A stretch of 64,000 nt of DNA, from assembly GCF_001424835.1 (NCBI RefSeq), contig NZ_LMCQ01000002.1:28156-92155 (forward strand), given 5' to 3'. The notes beneath the pieces were generated by a model. The model saw only the letters and a program-made list of their open reading frames with translations. It searched no databases and had not been told where the DNA came from. The DNA comes from Variovorax sp. Root318D1. Lineage in GTDB: Bacteria > Pseudomonadota > Gammaproteobacteria > Burkholderiales > Burkholderiaceae_C. Below, piece after piece: positions 1-7,934 of this stretch. The translations under genes and the position numbers were made by a program. Each line of letters begins with the position of its first letter. Positions within the stretch are counted from its first letter, which is position 1.

Positions 1-285
1 ATCGTGGTGCCCACCGACCCCCGGGTGGCGCTCGGCAGCTGGAGCCCCGAGGTGCAGAAGGCCGTCTACGCCGCCAAGGTCGTGCCCGGCATGACCCGGC
101 CCCAGGTGCTGATGGCGCTGAGCTATCCCTCGCGCAACGACACCAAGGACCTGAACGCCAGCAGCTGGCGCTACTGGACGATCCAGGAAGACGAGCCGGT
201 GGACATCCTCTTTGGCGCCGATGGCGCCGTGAGCGGCTTCTCGGGCAAGCCGTCCGCCGTGCGCGCGGTCGAATTCAGGCGCTGA
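1..285 (+). CDS. C-terminal part of a small BamE/SmpA-like protein (5' end outside window)
   Basis: The frame is open from base 1, so the start lies left of the window and only about 94 C-terminal residues are seen. A segment reading VVPGMTRPQVLMALSYPSR, followed by a Trp/Tyr-rich strand (SSWRYWTI) and a short beta stretch ending GAVSGF, resembles the compact BamE/OmlA fold, where G-M-T-x-x-Q-V leads into a G-x-P turn. BamE proteins are outer-membrane lipoproteins, but no signal peptide or lipobox can be checked here. It ends two bases before the TpsB-like gene, so the two are probably co-transcribed. The family call is tentative and no function beyond the fold resemblance is claimed. Confidence 0.4.
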   Translation: MVVPTDPRVALGSWSPEVQKAVYAAKVVPGMTRPQVLMALSYPSRNDTKDLNASSWRYWTIQEDEPVDILFGADGAVSGFSGKPSAVRAVEFRR

Positions 286-287
286 CC

Positions 288-2051
288 ATGAACTGCTTCA
301 CCGGCGTGCCTCGGCGCACGCGCATGGCCGTGGCCGTAGGCCTGGCTCTGGCCACCTCTTCGTTGTTGGCGATTGCGCAGCAGTCCCCGACCACCCCGCA
401 ACCCTTCGTCGAACAGCAACGCCAGCAGGAGCGCGAACGCGCCCTGCGCGAGCAGAACGAGCGCACGGTCGACCAGCGCCTGCAGGCCGCACCGCCCGCG
501 CCCACCCAGCGCATCCCAGCCTCCGAAGCCCCGTGCTTTCGGATCGACCGCGTGCTCTTGGTCGGCGAGCAGGCCGAGGCCTTCCAGTGGGCTGTTGCTG
601 ACCTGTCGGGTCCCGAAGGCAACGATGCGCCTCTCGGCCAGTGCCTGGGCACGGCCGGTGTCAACGTGGTCCTCGCCCGCGCCCAGCAGGCCGTCATCGC
701 GCGCGGCTTCGTCACCACCCGTGTGCTGGCCGCGCCGCAGGACCTGTCCAGCGGCACCCTGACCCTCTCGCTGGTGCCCGGGCGCATCGCGGCCATCCGG
801 ACCACGCCCGATTCCTCGGCCACGCTGCTCGGCAGCGACGCTTTGCTGGGCTCCGCCGTTCCCGCGCGAGCCGGCGACCTGCTGAACCTGCGCGACATCG
901 AGCAGGGCCTGGAGAACCTCAAGCGCGCCCCCACGGCCGAGGCCGACATCCAGATCGAACCCTCGACCGCCCCGAATGCCCGGCCCGGCGACAGCGACCT
1001 GGTGGTCAAGTACGTCCAATCCAAGAAGTGGCGCGTCACCCTGAGCCTGGACGACAGCGGCACCGAGGCCACCGGCCGCTACCAGGCCGGCGCCACGGTA
1101 TCGGTGGACAACCCCTTTGGCCTGAACGACCTGTTCTATGTCAGCGCCAACCACAACCTCAACGGCCATGTGTTCAGCGACCCCGCCAAGGGCACCGAAG
1201 GCCAGACGGTGCACTACTCGCTGCCCTACGGCTACTGGATGCTGGGCTTCACCGCCTCCAACAGCCAGTACCACCAAAGCGTCGCGGGACTGAGCCAGGA
1301 CTATGTCTACGCCGGCAAGACGAACAACGCCGAAGTCAAGCTCTCGCGCCTGCTGTACCGCGACCAGCGCCGCAAGACGACCTTGGCGCTGAAGGGCTTC
1401 CGCAGGGAGTCGCGCAACTTCGTGGACGACACCGAGATCGAGGTGCAGCACCGCGTGGTGGGCGGCTGGGAGCTCGGGCTGAACCACAAGGAGTTCATCG
1501 GCGACGCGACGCTGGAAGGCACGCTGGCGTACAAGCACGGCACCGGCGCCTTCGGTGCCATCGCCGCGCCGGAGGAACAGTTCGGCGAGGGCACCTCGCG
1601 CCTGCGGCTGTACACGGCCGAAGTCAGCCTGAACGCGCCGTTCAAGCTCGGCGAACAGAAGCTGCGCTATTCGGGCCTGATCCGCGCGCAGTGGAACCGC
1701 ACGCCGCTGACGCCGCAGGACCGCTTTGCCATCGGCGGGCGCTACACGGTGCGCGGCTTCGATGGCGAGACGAGTTTGATGGGCGAGCGCGGCTGGTTGA
1801 TTCGCAACGACATCGGCTGGGCCATGGGCCAGAGTGGGGCGGAGCTGTATCTCGGGGCCGACTACGGGCATGTGGGCGGGCGTTCGACCGCGGACCTGCT
1901 GGGCCGCAATCTGGCGGGCGCGGTGCTCGGCGTGCGCGGCCAGTGGAGCAAGCTCAGCTATGACTTCTTCATCGGGGCGCCGATCAGCAAGCCGGAGGGG
2001 TATCGCACGGCCAAGACCACCTTCGGGTTCAATCTCAACGCGAGCTTCTGA
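288..2051 (+). CDS. ShlB/FhaC/HecB-family (TpsB) outer-membrane transporter
   Basis: A 587-residue two-partner secretion transporter of the Omp85 superfamily, predicted to move a TpsA exoprotein across the outer membrane. The N-terminus is basic and then hydrophobic, ending LLAIAQQ, as in a signal peptide. A Gln/Arg-rich linker follows (about residues 38-65), then POTRA-like sequence (about 80-235, including CFRIDRVLLVG and GTLTLSLVPGRI), then a beta-barrel with alternating aromatic strands. The barrel carries the VRGFDGE motif (Omp85 loop 6 RGF-type tip) near residue 490 and ends in Phe, as barrel proteins do. Length matches the family. No large TpsA-like gene lies on either side within the window, so its substrate is unknown. 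Start chosen at the ATG just after the upstream stop. Confidence 0.88.
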   Translation: MNCFTGVPRRTRMAVAVGLALATSSLLAIAQQSPTTPQPFVEQQRQQERERALREQNERTVDQRLQAAPPAPTQRIPASEAPCFRIDRVLLVGEQAEAFQWAVADLSGPEGNDAPLGQCLGTAGVNVVLARAQQAVIARGFVTTRVLAAPQDLSSGTLTLSLVPGRIAAIRTTPDSSATLLGSDALLGSAVPARAGDLLNLRDIEQGLENLKRAPTAEADIQIEPSTAPNARPGDSDLVVKYVQSKKWRVTLSLDDSGTEATGRYQAGATVSVDNPFGLNDLFYVSANHNLNGHVFSDPAKGTEGQTVHYSLPYGYWMLGFTASNSQYHQSVAGLSQDYVYAGKTNNAEVKLSRLLYRDQRRKTTLALKGFRRESRNFVDDTEIEVQHRVVGGWELGLNHKEFIGDATLEGTLAYKHGTGAFGAIAAPEEQFGEGTSRLRLYTAEVSLNAPFKLGEQKLRYSGLIRAQWNRTPLTPQDRFAIGGRYTVRGFDGETSLMGERGWLIRNDIGWAMGQSGAELYLGADYGHVGGRSTADLLGRNLAGAVLGVRGQWSKLSYDFFIGAPISKPEGYRTAKTTFGFNLNASF

Positions 2052-2105
2052 AGATGGCATGGGACGCTACCGGCAGCGGATTTGGCGAACTGTTGCATTC
2101 AAACC

Positions 2106-2879
2106 ATGGCTAGCCAAATATTCAAATCGGCCGCGATGTACGGCATCAGCAGGGCGATTGGCCCTCGTGACGGCCCCGGGTGGATCGTTCTCTTGACGCG
2201 CAATAGCGTGCATTTTTCTAAGCCGTTTCCCTTTTCCATGTATGGCGGCGAAGAGGCTGCGCTGATACGGGCCCAAGCGTGGCGTGACGACATCGTCAAA
2301 GCGCACCCGCCGAGGACCCGCGTGCAGAAGGCCACCCTACTCAAAAGCAACAACACCAGTGGTATTCCTGGCGTGACATGCCAGTTGGGACAGGACGACA
2401 ACGTGCAGGCGTGGATCGCGGGGACGACGCTGTCGCCAGGGAAGAAACTGACCAAGTATTTCAGCGTCAGCCGCCATGGCGCGGCGCAGGCCAAGTTGCT
2501 GGCCATCGCCGAGAGGCAAAGGCAACTGCAACAATTGACCGGGCTGTGCGCCGTTCACCCGGCGGAAGCCACGGTGCGCAACGCTCCCGCTACCGCCATT
2601 CCACCGCATATCCCGGCGCCCGTTGGCAAGACCGAGATCATCCTGCGCAACAACAAGAGCGGCGTCGCCGGTGTGCATCGCTTTCCGAAGTACTGGGGTG
2701 CCCTCACGTACTACACCGACCCGGTGGAAGGCAAGAAGCTGGTATCGAAGTATTTCTCCGTCAAGACGCATGGCGAGGACGAGGCCAAGGCATTGGCCAT
2801 CGCCGAGCGCCAGAAGCAACTTGAGTTGGTGGCACGTCTGAAGGCACGCAAAGCCACGAAGCGGGAGCGCTCGTCTTGA
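2106..2879 (+). CDS. protein with three AP2-like repeats
   Basis: About 257 residues with no signal peptide. Two clear repeats read LLKSNNTSGIPGV...KKLTKYFSVSRHGAAQAKLLAIAER and ILRNNKSGVAGV...KKLVSKYFSVKTHGEDEAKALAIAER. Each has the S-G-x-x-G-V opening, a Trp-containing strand, a K-K-L-x-K-Y-F-S-V strand and a helix, which is the pattern of bacterial AP2 DNA-binding domains. A more degenerate first copy occupies the N-terminal 70 residues (GWIVLLTRNSVHFSK...YGGEEAALIRAQAWRDDI). The C-terminus is Lys/Arg-rich. AP2 domains bind DNA, and in bacteria often occur in homing endonucleases, but no nuclease motif is seen here, so a free DNA-binding role is inferred. The first 150 bases look more AT-rich than the neighbours, a possible sign of transfer. 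ATG 2106 is preferred over TTG 2082; ATG 2136 is also possible. Confidence 0.6.
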   Translation: MASQIFKSAAMYGISRAIGPRDGPGWIVLLTRNSVHFSKPFPFSMYGGEEAALIRAQAWRDDIVKAHPPRTRVQKATLLKSNNTSGIPGVTCQLGQDDNVQAWIAGTTLSPGKKLTKYFSVSRHGAAQAKLLAIAERQRQLQQLTGLCAVHPAEATVRNAPATAIPPHIPAPVGKTEIILRNNKSGVAGVHRFPKYWGALTYYTDPVEGKKLVSKYFSVKTHGEDEAKALAIAERQKQLELVARLKARKATKRERSS

Positions 2880-2927
2880 GGTCCGGCAGCGGCCCTGCAG
2901 AGCATGCAGCGACAGGTACTTGCCCCG

Positions 2928-2948
2928 CCGTTTCGGCGACCGAAGCGC
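2928..2948. terminator. possible bidirectional terminator hairpin
   Basis: CGTTTCGG and CCGAAGCG flank a 3-base loop (CGA), forming eight pairs with one G-U. It sits between the convergent ends of the AP2-like gene (2879) and the kinase-like gene (3034). No strong T-tract follows on either strand, so this is weak. The rest of 2880-3033 shows nothing codable. Confidence 0.25.
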
Positions 2949-3033
2949 AAGCATGCGCGCGACGCGGCATCATGGCGGCAGCCGCGGTGCTCCCACGCTG
3001 TTTTCCGCCGCAATCTCGCGCGACCGCTGTTTG

Positions 3034-3633
3034 TCAGCGTGGCGTGAAGGTGGCCTCGCCCAGCAATAGCGACCGCATGATTGCCAGCTGGTTCTTGTGA
3101 AGCAGCGTGATCGGAAAAGCCGCGTCATCGGACTGCTCGGCGAACTGGTGGTCGAGCACACCGGCATCGCCAAGCTCCGCGAGCGTCATCTGCGGATCGA
3201 TGGCGCATGACTTGACCAGCACCAGCTGCTCGGCATTGAGATGCTTCGCGAGATCGAGCGCAATGGTGTCCGACGTGGCGTCCCAGCCGGTGCGCTCGTC
3301 GGGGTGGTCGCGCCGCAGTTCGAGCGGCAGCCACAACGCCGTTTTTCCCTGGCGCAGCAGGTCGGGGATGTCGGTCTTGCGCGTGGCCAGCTGCAGGCCC
3401 GGATTCAACGCATGCAGCTGGTAGGCCGTCTGCGCCATGGCCAGCACGGCCATGTTGTGCGCGGCCAGGTCGTTGAACTGCCAGTGCGACTGCACGCGCC
3501 GCACTTCATCCGCAAAGCTGCCGCCGCCGCAGACCACGGTGACGCGCCCGCCGCCGATCTGCGTCAGGAGGTCGAGCCACTGCGGCAGCACCGGGTCCGA
3601 ACAAAGGCTACCGCCGATCTTGACGACCCACAT
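3034..3633 (-). CDS. MfnE-like amino-acid-kinase family protein (predicted methylofuran synthesis)
   Basis: 199 residues beginning MWVVKIGGSLCSDP, with VVCGGGSFAD near residue 33: the two phosphate-binding glycine loops of the amino acid kinase (aspartokinase-like) superfamily. A later segment, TGWDATSDTIALDLAK, matches the nucleotide-binding face. Archaeal MfnE, from this superfamily, phosphorylates the aminomethyl-furan precursor of methanofuran. The assignment rests on the kinase fold plus the two neighbours resembling MfnF and MfnD, and is inference. It is last in a three-gene minus-strand operon; its ATG overlaps the upstream stop by one base (TGATG at 3631-3635). The product would be cytoplasmic and would supply the furan end of the cofactor used by FhcABCD. 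Confidence 0.7.
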   Translation of the reverse strand: MWVVKIGGSLCSDPVLPQWLDLLTQIGGGRVTVVCGGGSFADEVRRVQSHWQFNDLAAHNMAVLAMAQTAYQLHALNPGLQLATRKTDIPDLLRQGKTALWLPLELRRDHPDERTGWDATSDTIALDLAKHLNAEQLVLVKSCAIDPQMTLAELGDAGVLDHQFAEQSDDAAFPITLLHKNQLAIMRSLLLGEATFTPR

Positions 3634-4733
3634 CAGTCGTGCTCCCGTTCGAACAGCGCCGCCACCGCGACGCTCGGTGCGCACACCTGTGCCCAGGTGG
3701 TGGTGCCCGCGGCCGCATGGTGCGCCACGCGCGCGACGTCGCCGCCATACGCGGCAAAGCGGTGCGGCACGGAACCCGTGGTTTCGGAGGCGGCCGCAGC
3801 GGCCAGGTCGGGCACCAGGAAAGCACCACAACCCGCGCTCACGATCACAGCCTCGCGCGAGAGCGCATGCGCGGCCAGCACCCGGCGCAACTGCCCGGCA
3901 ATGGCTTCGACCTGCGCTGCGCGCCACGCCCGCGCAAGATCCAGCCATTCGCCCGCGGAGGCGTCGCGCTCGTCCAGCCCCACCATGCGCGCAAGACGCT
4001 GGCGCGTGGCGGGCAGGTCCTTGTCCGCGTTGTCGGCGCTCGGGTACAGGTCGTGCGCCGGGTCGAGCTCGCCGCACAGCCTGTAGACGTCGGCCGTGGT
4101 GGCGAAGAACTCGTTCATCACGTGCCGTGCCTGGCCGCGCCATTCGATGCGCTGCGTCAGCGCGCAGACCGGGGTTCGCACCACGCCGTGGTAGGCGAGC
4201 TCGCCGCTCACCAGGCGTTCGGCGTCGGTGCGGCTGGTGGTCAGCACGCCCTGGTTGCCGAAAGCGATGAGGTCGGTGGTGGTGCTGCCGATGTCGACCA
4301 GCACGCCTTCAGGAAACACCAGCGCGGCGTGCCGCGCGGTGGCCAGCCAGTTGGCCGAGGCGATGTGCTCCCAGTGCCGCGAAACGTCCGCGGCGGTGGC
4401 GCACCAGCCGGCATCGCCGGCGAAAAAGTGCAGGGCGCCCGGCGGCACGGGAAGCGATGCCGACAGAGCGGCGGCAATGCCGCGCACGCCGGCTTCGCGG
4501 TCGGGAAAGAGGTCGACCATTTCGCCTGTCATGGTCACTGCATGCTGCGCTGCGCCGAGGCTGGGCCAGCGCGCCTCTGCGGCTTGCAGAGCGCGGGTCA
4601 GATGGTCGAGGCCCTGCCAGAGCGGACAGCCCCATTGCGCCACGTCGACCACCTCGCCGCCTTGCAGCAGGCAGGCCTTGACGTGCGCGCCGCCGATGTC
4701 CCACCCGATGGTGGTGCGTTCAGGCGACTGCAC
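3633..4733 (-). CDS. MfnF-like H4MPT-linked hydantoinase/ASKHA-fold protein
   Basis: 366 residues from the GTG at 4733. The N-terminus has TTIGWDIGGAHVKACLL, an ASKHA phosphate-1 loop, and GVLVDIGSTTTDLIAF near residue 140 is the second loop; VIVSAGCGAFLVPDLA near residue 315 fits the adenosine motif. This is the family annotated as H4MPT-linked C1-transfer hydantoinase/oxoprolinase. Its archaeal member MfnF joins the furan and tyramine-glutamate halves of methanofuran. I infer the equivalent step for bacterial methylofuran. No ATG occurs before the conserved N-terminal strand, so GTG at 4731-4733 is chosen. It overlaps the end of the ATP-grasp gene by 14 bases, indicating translational coupling. 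Family placement is firm; the exact reaction is inferred. Confidence 0.78.
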   Translation of the reverse strand: MQSPERTTIGWDIGGAHVKACLLQGGEVVDVAQWGCPLWQGLDHLTRALQAAEARWPSLGAAQHAVTMTGEMVDLFPDREAGVRGIAAALSASLPVPPGALHFFAGDAGWCATAADVSRHWEHIASANWLATARHAALVFPEGVLVDIGSTTTDLIAFGNQGVLTTSRTDAERLVSGELAYHGVVRTPVCALTQRIEWRGQARHVMNEFFATTADVYRLCGELDPAHDLYPSADNADKDLPATRQRLARMVGLDERDASAGEWLDLARAWRAAQVEAIAGQLRRVLAAHALSREAVIVSAGCGAFLVPDLAAAAASETTGSVPHRFAAYGGDVARVAHHAAAGTTTWAQVCAPSVAVAALFEREHD

Positions 4734-5709
4734 GCGCAAGTTCCTGTTCTTGAACGCCGATGCCGTGCAGGCGGTCTGCCAGCAGTTCCGCCGCCAGGTT
4801 GCGCCCCAGCGCCGCCGAGAGCCCGACATAGGCGCAGGTGACGCGCGGATTGACTTCGATCACCACCGGCCCGCGCTCCGGATGCCAGACCAGGTCGATG
4901 CCCGCGAAACCGCGCAGTCCGGGGATGGCATGCGCCACCCGCTGGGCCAACCCCGCCAAGGAGGCCCGACGCGGATCGCCCTGGCCCACTGCATCGACGC
5001 TCACACCATCGAAGGACAGCCGTCCGTGCGGGTCGATGGAGATGCGTTGGCGGTTGATGCTGAGCATTTCGGCATTCTGCGCCGTGCACAGCAGCGAGAG
5101 GCTCAGGGCTTCGCCTTCGATCCATGGCTCGAGGGTCAACGTGGCGCCGGCCTCGGTTCGCCGTGCCAGATCTTCGAGCGCGTCCGCATGGCGGGTGTGC
5201 ACGTGGGTGGCCACGCCGCCGGCGCCGTCGTCGGGCTTTACTACCCAGCGCGCAATATCGGAGGCATCGGCAAAGGCCAGCGGCGTCTGCACGCCGTGTG
5301 CGGCCAGGTGCGCGAGCGTGGCCTTCTTGCCCGCCGTCAGTTCGATGGCTTCGACGCTGCAGCCGAGCCAGCGCGCGTTGCCCACCGTGCGCTGGAAGCG
5401 CGCCAGCAGGCCGTCGGTTTCGGGCGCGACCAGCCACACCAGGTCGTGCAGCGCGCTCTGGCGCGCCACGAAGTCGAAGGCCGATTCGTTGGTGCGCGGC
5501 CGCAGCGGCACAGCGCCGGCAGGCAGGGTGTTCCCCGGTTCGCAGACCGCCGCCGAGACCGAACAATCGGCGGCGCGCCGCAGGTCCGCCACCATGGCAT
5601 CGCGCATCGACAGGCCCAGCGGCAACAGCTCGTCGGCGGCCGCATCGTCGCCGTAGTCGCTCCATCCGCCGCCGCTGAGATACTCGTAAACAAAAACGCG
5701 TGTCGTCAT
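4720..5709 (-). CDS. MfnD-like ATP-grasp ligase
   Basis: 329 residues starting MTTRVFVYEYLSGGGWSD, a Y-E-Y-x-S-G-G-G opening seen in ATP-grasp proteins of C1 clusters. The ATP-grasp core follows: ARWVVKPDDGAGGVATH (lysine and glycine-rich lid, about residues 160-176), LEPWIEGEALSLSLL and GFAGIDLVWHPERGP, then VVIEVNPRVTCAYVGLS with the metal-binding E-x-N pair. Archaeal MfnD ligates glutamate to tyramine in methanofuran synthesis, and bacterial methylofuran carries a polyglutamate chain, so a glutamate ligase role is plausible. It is the first gene of the minus operon and diverges from the HisA-like gene with only 29 bases between start codons. Any promoter must therefore overlap coding sequence. 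The fold is certain; the substrate is inferred. Confidence 0.75.
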   Translation of the reverse strand: MTTRVFVYEYLSGGGWSDYGDDAAADELLPLGLSMRDAMVADLRRAADCSVSAAVCEPGNTLPAGAVPLRPRTNESAFDFVARQSALHDLVWLVAPETDGLLARFQRTVGNARWLGCSVEAIELTAGKKATLAHLAAHGVQTPLAFADASDIARWVVKPDDGAGGVATHVHTRHADALEDLARRTEAGATLTLEPWIEGEALSLSLLCTAQNAEMLSINRQRISIDPHGRLSFDGVSVDAVGQGDPRRASLAGLAQRVAHAIPGLRGFAGIDLVWHPERGPVVIEVNPRVTCAYVGLSAALGRNLAAELLADRLHGIGVQEQELARAVA

Positions 5710-5738
5710 TTCATCATCCACTTTCCGGGCTCTTCCCC

Positions 5739-6476
5739 ATGACTTCCGAACTGAACCTGATCCCCGTCGTCGACCTGCTGCAGGGCCAGGTGGTGAGGGC
5801 CGTGCGCGGCGACCGCAAGGCCTACCGGCCGATCGTTTCGGCACTGTGCGCCAGCAGCGACCCGGTGACGGTGGCGCGCATCCTGTGCGACCACTGCGCG
5901 GCGCGGCAGCTGTACGTGGCCGACCTCGATGCCCTGCAGGGCGGCCCGGTGCAGATCGCGGTGCTGGCCGATCTGCTGCGGGCGCTGCCCGAGGTCGAGC
6001 TGTGGCTCGATGCGGGGTTGGCCGACATCGACGCCGGCGAGGCGCTGCGCAGCCAGTTGGCGCCGTATACCTCGCGCATCGTGCTGGCGTTCGGCAGCGA
6101 ATCGCTGCGTTCGCGCGAGGCGCTGGAACGCTGCTTCGCCAGGGACGAAGAGGGCGCCGGTACGGGCCAGCAGGGCGTCGCACTGTCGCTGGACCGGCGT
6201 GACGGTCAGCGCCTGGACCCTGCCGGCTGCTGGGACGCGGTCGAACTGTGGCCAAAGCGGTTGATCGTGATGACGCTCGAGCGTGTCGGCTCCGGCGCCG
6301 GGCCAGATTTGGAAACCTTGCAGGAGGTGAGGCGCCTGGCACCGGCTGCCACCGTGATCGGTGCTGGCGGGATCCGCAGCGAGGACGACCTGGCGCGTGC
6401 CAGCGCGGCCGGCGCCGATGCCTGGCTCGTGGCCAGCGCTCTGCACGACCTGCAACTGCCACGCGTGCGCCGCTGA
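5739..6476 (+). CDS. HisA-like TIM-barrel protein of the C1/methylofuran cluster
   Basis: 245 residues. LIPVVDLLQGQVVRAVRGDR at the N-terminus parallels the first strand of HisA (I-P-x-x-D-L), YVADLDALQGGPVQ matches the second strand region, and ATVIGAGGIRSEDDL is the C-terminal phosphate-binding loop. It is not the histidine-pathway HisA: it lacks histidine neighbours, and the active-site surroundings look altered (LWLDAGLADI). HisA-related proteins of unknown role are known in H4MPT/methylofuran clusters of methylotrophs. The location, divergent from MfnD/F/E-like genes and upstream of fhc, supports a role in making the furan cofactor, but the reaction is unknown. Start chosen at ATG 5739. 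Confidence 0.7.
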   Translation: MTSELNLIPVVDLLQGQVVRAVRGDRKAYRPIVSALCASSDPVTVARILCDHCAARQLYVADLDALQGGPVQIAVLADLLRALPEVELWLDAGLADIDAGEALRSQLAPYTSRIVLAFGSESLRSREALERCFARDEEGAGTGQQGVALSLDRRDGQRLDPAGCWDAVELWPKRLIVMTLERVGSGAGPDLETLQEVRRLAPAATVIGAGGIRSEDDLARASAAGADAWLVASALHDLQLPRVRR

Positions 6477-6615
6477 TCTGCCGGGGGTGGCGCAACGGGG
6501 GTGGTTGGGGCATGCCATCAACCCGCTGCACTCACGAACCGTGCCATCCCCGATGGCGCTCGCATGCGCCGCCGCAAGCCGCTGCCGTCACGCATTGACC
6601 GCCAAAAGCGCAACA

Positions 6616-6642
6616 CTATGTCTCACAAACTGTGTGTCATAG
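6616..6642. promoter_or_regulatory. 27-bp dyad upstream of fhcB, candidate operator
   Basis: CTATG-TCT-CACA-AAC-TGTG-TGT-CATAG is symmetric about a 3-base centre, with both outer 5-mers and both inner 4-mers matching perfectly. It lies 65 bases before the fhcB start, in the only sizeable gap (6477-6707) before the fhc genes. A small GGGT/ACCC hairpin follows at 6642-6653. A dimeric regulator site is the natural reading; no regulator can be named. Confidence 0.4.
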
Positions 6643-6707
6643 GGTGCGACCCCTAGGCGCACGGGCCTCGCGGCTGAATGGCACATGGCTTGCGTGGTGG
6701 CCTGCCC

Positions 6708-7934
6708 ATGAATGAATCCGACACTGCCACGCAGCCCGCCAATGCACCGTGGACCTGTCCGTTTTGTCCCCTGTTGTGCGACACCTTCGGCGTGGACATC
6801 GGGCCGCCCGGCACGCCGCTGAAGCTCGTGGGCAGCGATTGCCCGCGTGCGCGCAATGGCCTGGCCCATTTCGACGCCGCGGCCAGTGCGGCGCAGCCGC
6901 AAGTCGACGGCCGCGACTGCGATCTCGACACCGCGCTGGCCGCCGCCGCCTCTCTACTGGCCGCCAGCCGCCAGCCCCTGTTCGGCGGCCTTGGCACCGA
7001 CGTTGCCGGCGCGCGAGCCCTCTATGCGCTGGCTTGCGAAACAGGCGCCATCTGCGACCCGGCACAGGGAAAGGCGCTGATGCATGGCCTGCGCGCATTG
7101 CAGGATCGCGGCGGATTCAGCACCACGCTGGCGGAGGTGCGCACGCGCGCCGACTTGATCGTCTGCATGACCGAGGAGCCCACGGCGCACTACCCTGAAT
7201 TCTTTCGCCGCTGCGGGGCGGGGGAACGCGAAGACCTGGCTATCGAGACCTTGCCCCTGCACGGCGACCTGTTCGACACCGTGGCCCTGTTGGCCGCGCT
7301 CGTGGCGGGTCGCGTCCGGTCGGACGACGATCGCGTGCCCGCCGAGCTTGCAGCGTTATCGGCGCGTTTGAAGGCGGCCCGCTATGCGGTGTTGGTGTAC
7401 GAATCGGCCCGCCTGCCTGCCCAGGGAGCGCTGATCATCGAGGCCATCCAGCGCATCGTCGGCACGCTCAACCGCAGCACGCGCGCAGCCTCGCTGCCGC
7501 TGGGCGGTGGCGACGGCGCGTCCACCGTGAACCAGGTATTCGCCTGGCTGTCGGGCCTGCCGCTGCGCTCGCGGGCCGGGCCGCGAGGCCTGGAGCATGA
7601 GCCGCTGTGCTTCGACGCAGAGCGCCTGTTGGCGGACGGGGCGGCCGACACGCTGCTGTGGGTGTCGAGCTACGGCCCCGAGCCCGCGGCACCTTCCACG
7701 GATGTGCCGCGCATCGTGCTCGGCCATCCGGCCATGCGCTTGCAGCGAGGCGATCGCGTGTTCATTCCCGTGTCGACGCCGGGCATCGGCTCCGGCGGCC
7801 ATCTGTTCCGCACCGACGGCTCGGTGATGCTGCCGCTGCGGCCGCTGTACGACGACGGGCTGCCGAGCGTCGCCGACGTGGTCCGGCGCCTCACGGATGC
7901 GGTCAAGTCGCAGACGAAAGGGCGCGTGCAATGA
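6708..7934 (+). CDS. fhcB: formyltransferase/hydrolase complex subunit B (FwdB/FmdB-like)
   Basis: 408 residues related to the molybdopterin subunit B of formylmethanofuran dehydrogenase. WTCPFCPLLCDTF near residue 17 provides clustered cysteines as in FwdB, and TPGIGSGGHLFRTDGSVMLP near the C-terminus matches the family. In bacterial Fhc the complex does not oxidise formate; it releases formate from formyl-methylofuran. Subunit B is regarded as a structural relative that has lost molybdenum chemistry. Order fhcB-A-D-C is the usual one. Start taken at ATG 6708 (MNESDTA); an in-frame ATG at 6678 would add ten residues, and neither has a strong Shine-Dalgarno. Its stop overlaps the fhcA start (ATGA at 7931). 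Confidence 0.9.
   Translation: MNESDTATQPANAPWTCPFCPLLCDTFGVDIGPPGTPLKLVGSDCPRARNGLAHFDAAASAAQPQVDGRDCDLDTALAAAASLLAASRQPLFGGLGTDVAGARALYALACETGAICDPAQGKALMHGLRALQDRGGFSTTLAEVRTRADLIVCMTEEPTAHYPEFFRRCGAGEREDLAIETLPLHGDLFDTVALLAALVAGRVRSDDDRVPAELAALSARLKAARYAVLVYESARLPAQGALIIEAIQRIVGTLNRSTRAASLPLGGGDGASTVNQVFAWLSGLPLRSRAGPRGLEHEPLCFDAERLLADGAADTLLWVSSYGPEPAAPSTDVPRIVLGHPAMRLQRGDRVFIPVSTPGIGSGGHLFRTDGSVMLPLRPLYDDGLPSVADVVRRLTDAVKSQTKGRVQ

Noticed and set aside
171..2060. 629-codon minus-strand frame opposite the TpsB gene
   Set aside because: Composition is Ala/Arg/Gly/Gln-rich with no recognisable domain; the plus-strand frame has clear signal peptide, POTRA and barrel features.
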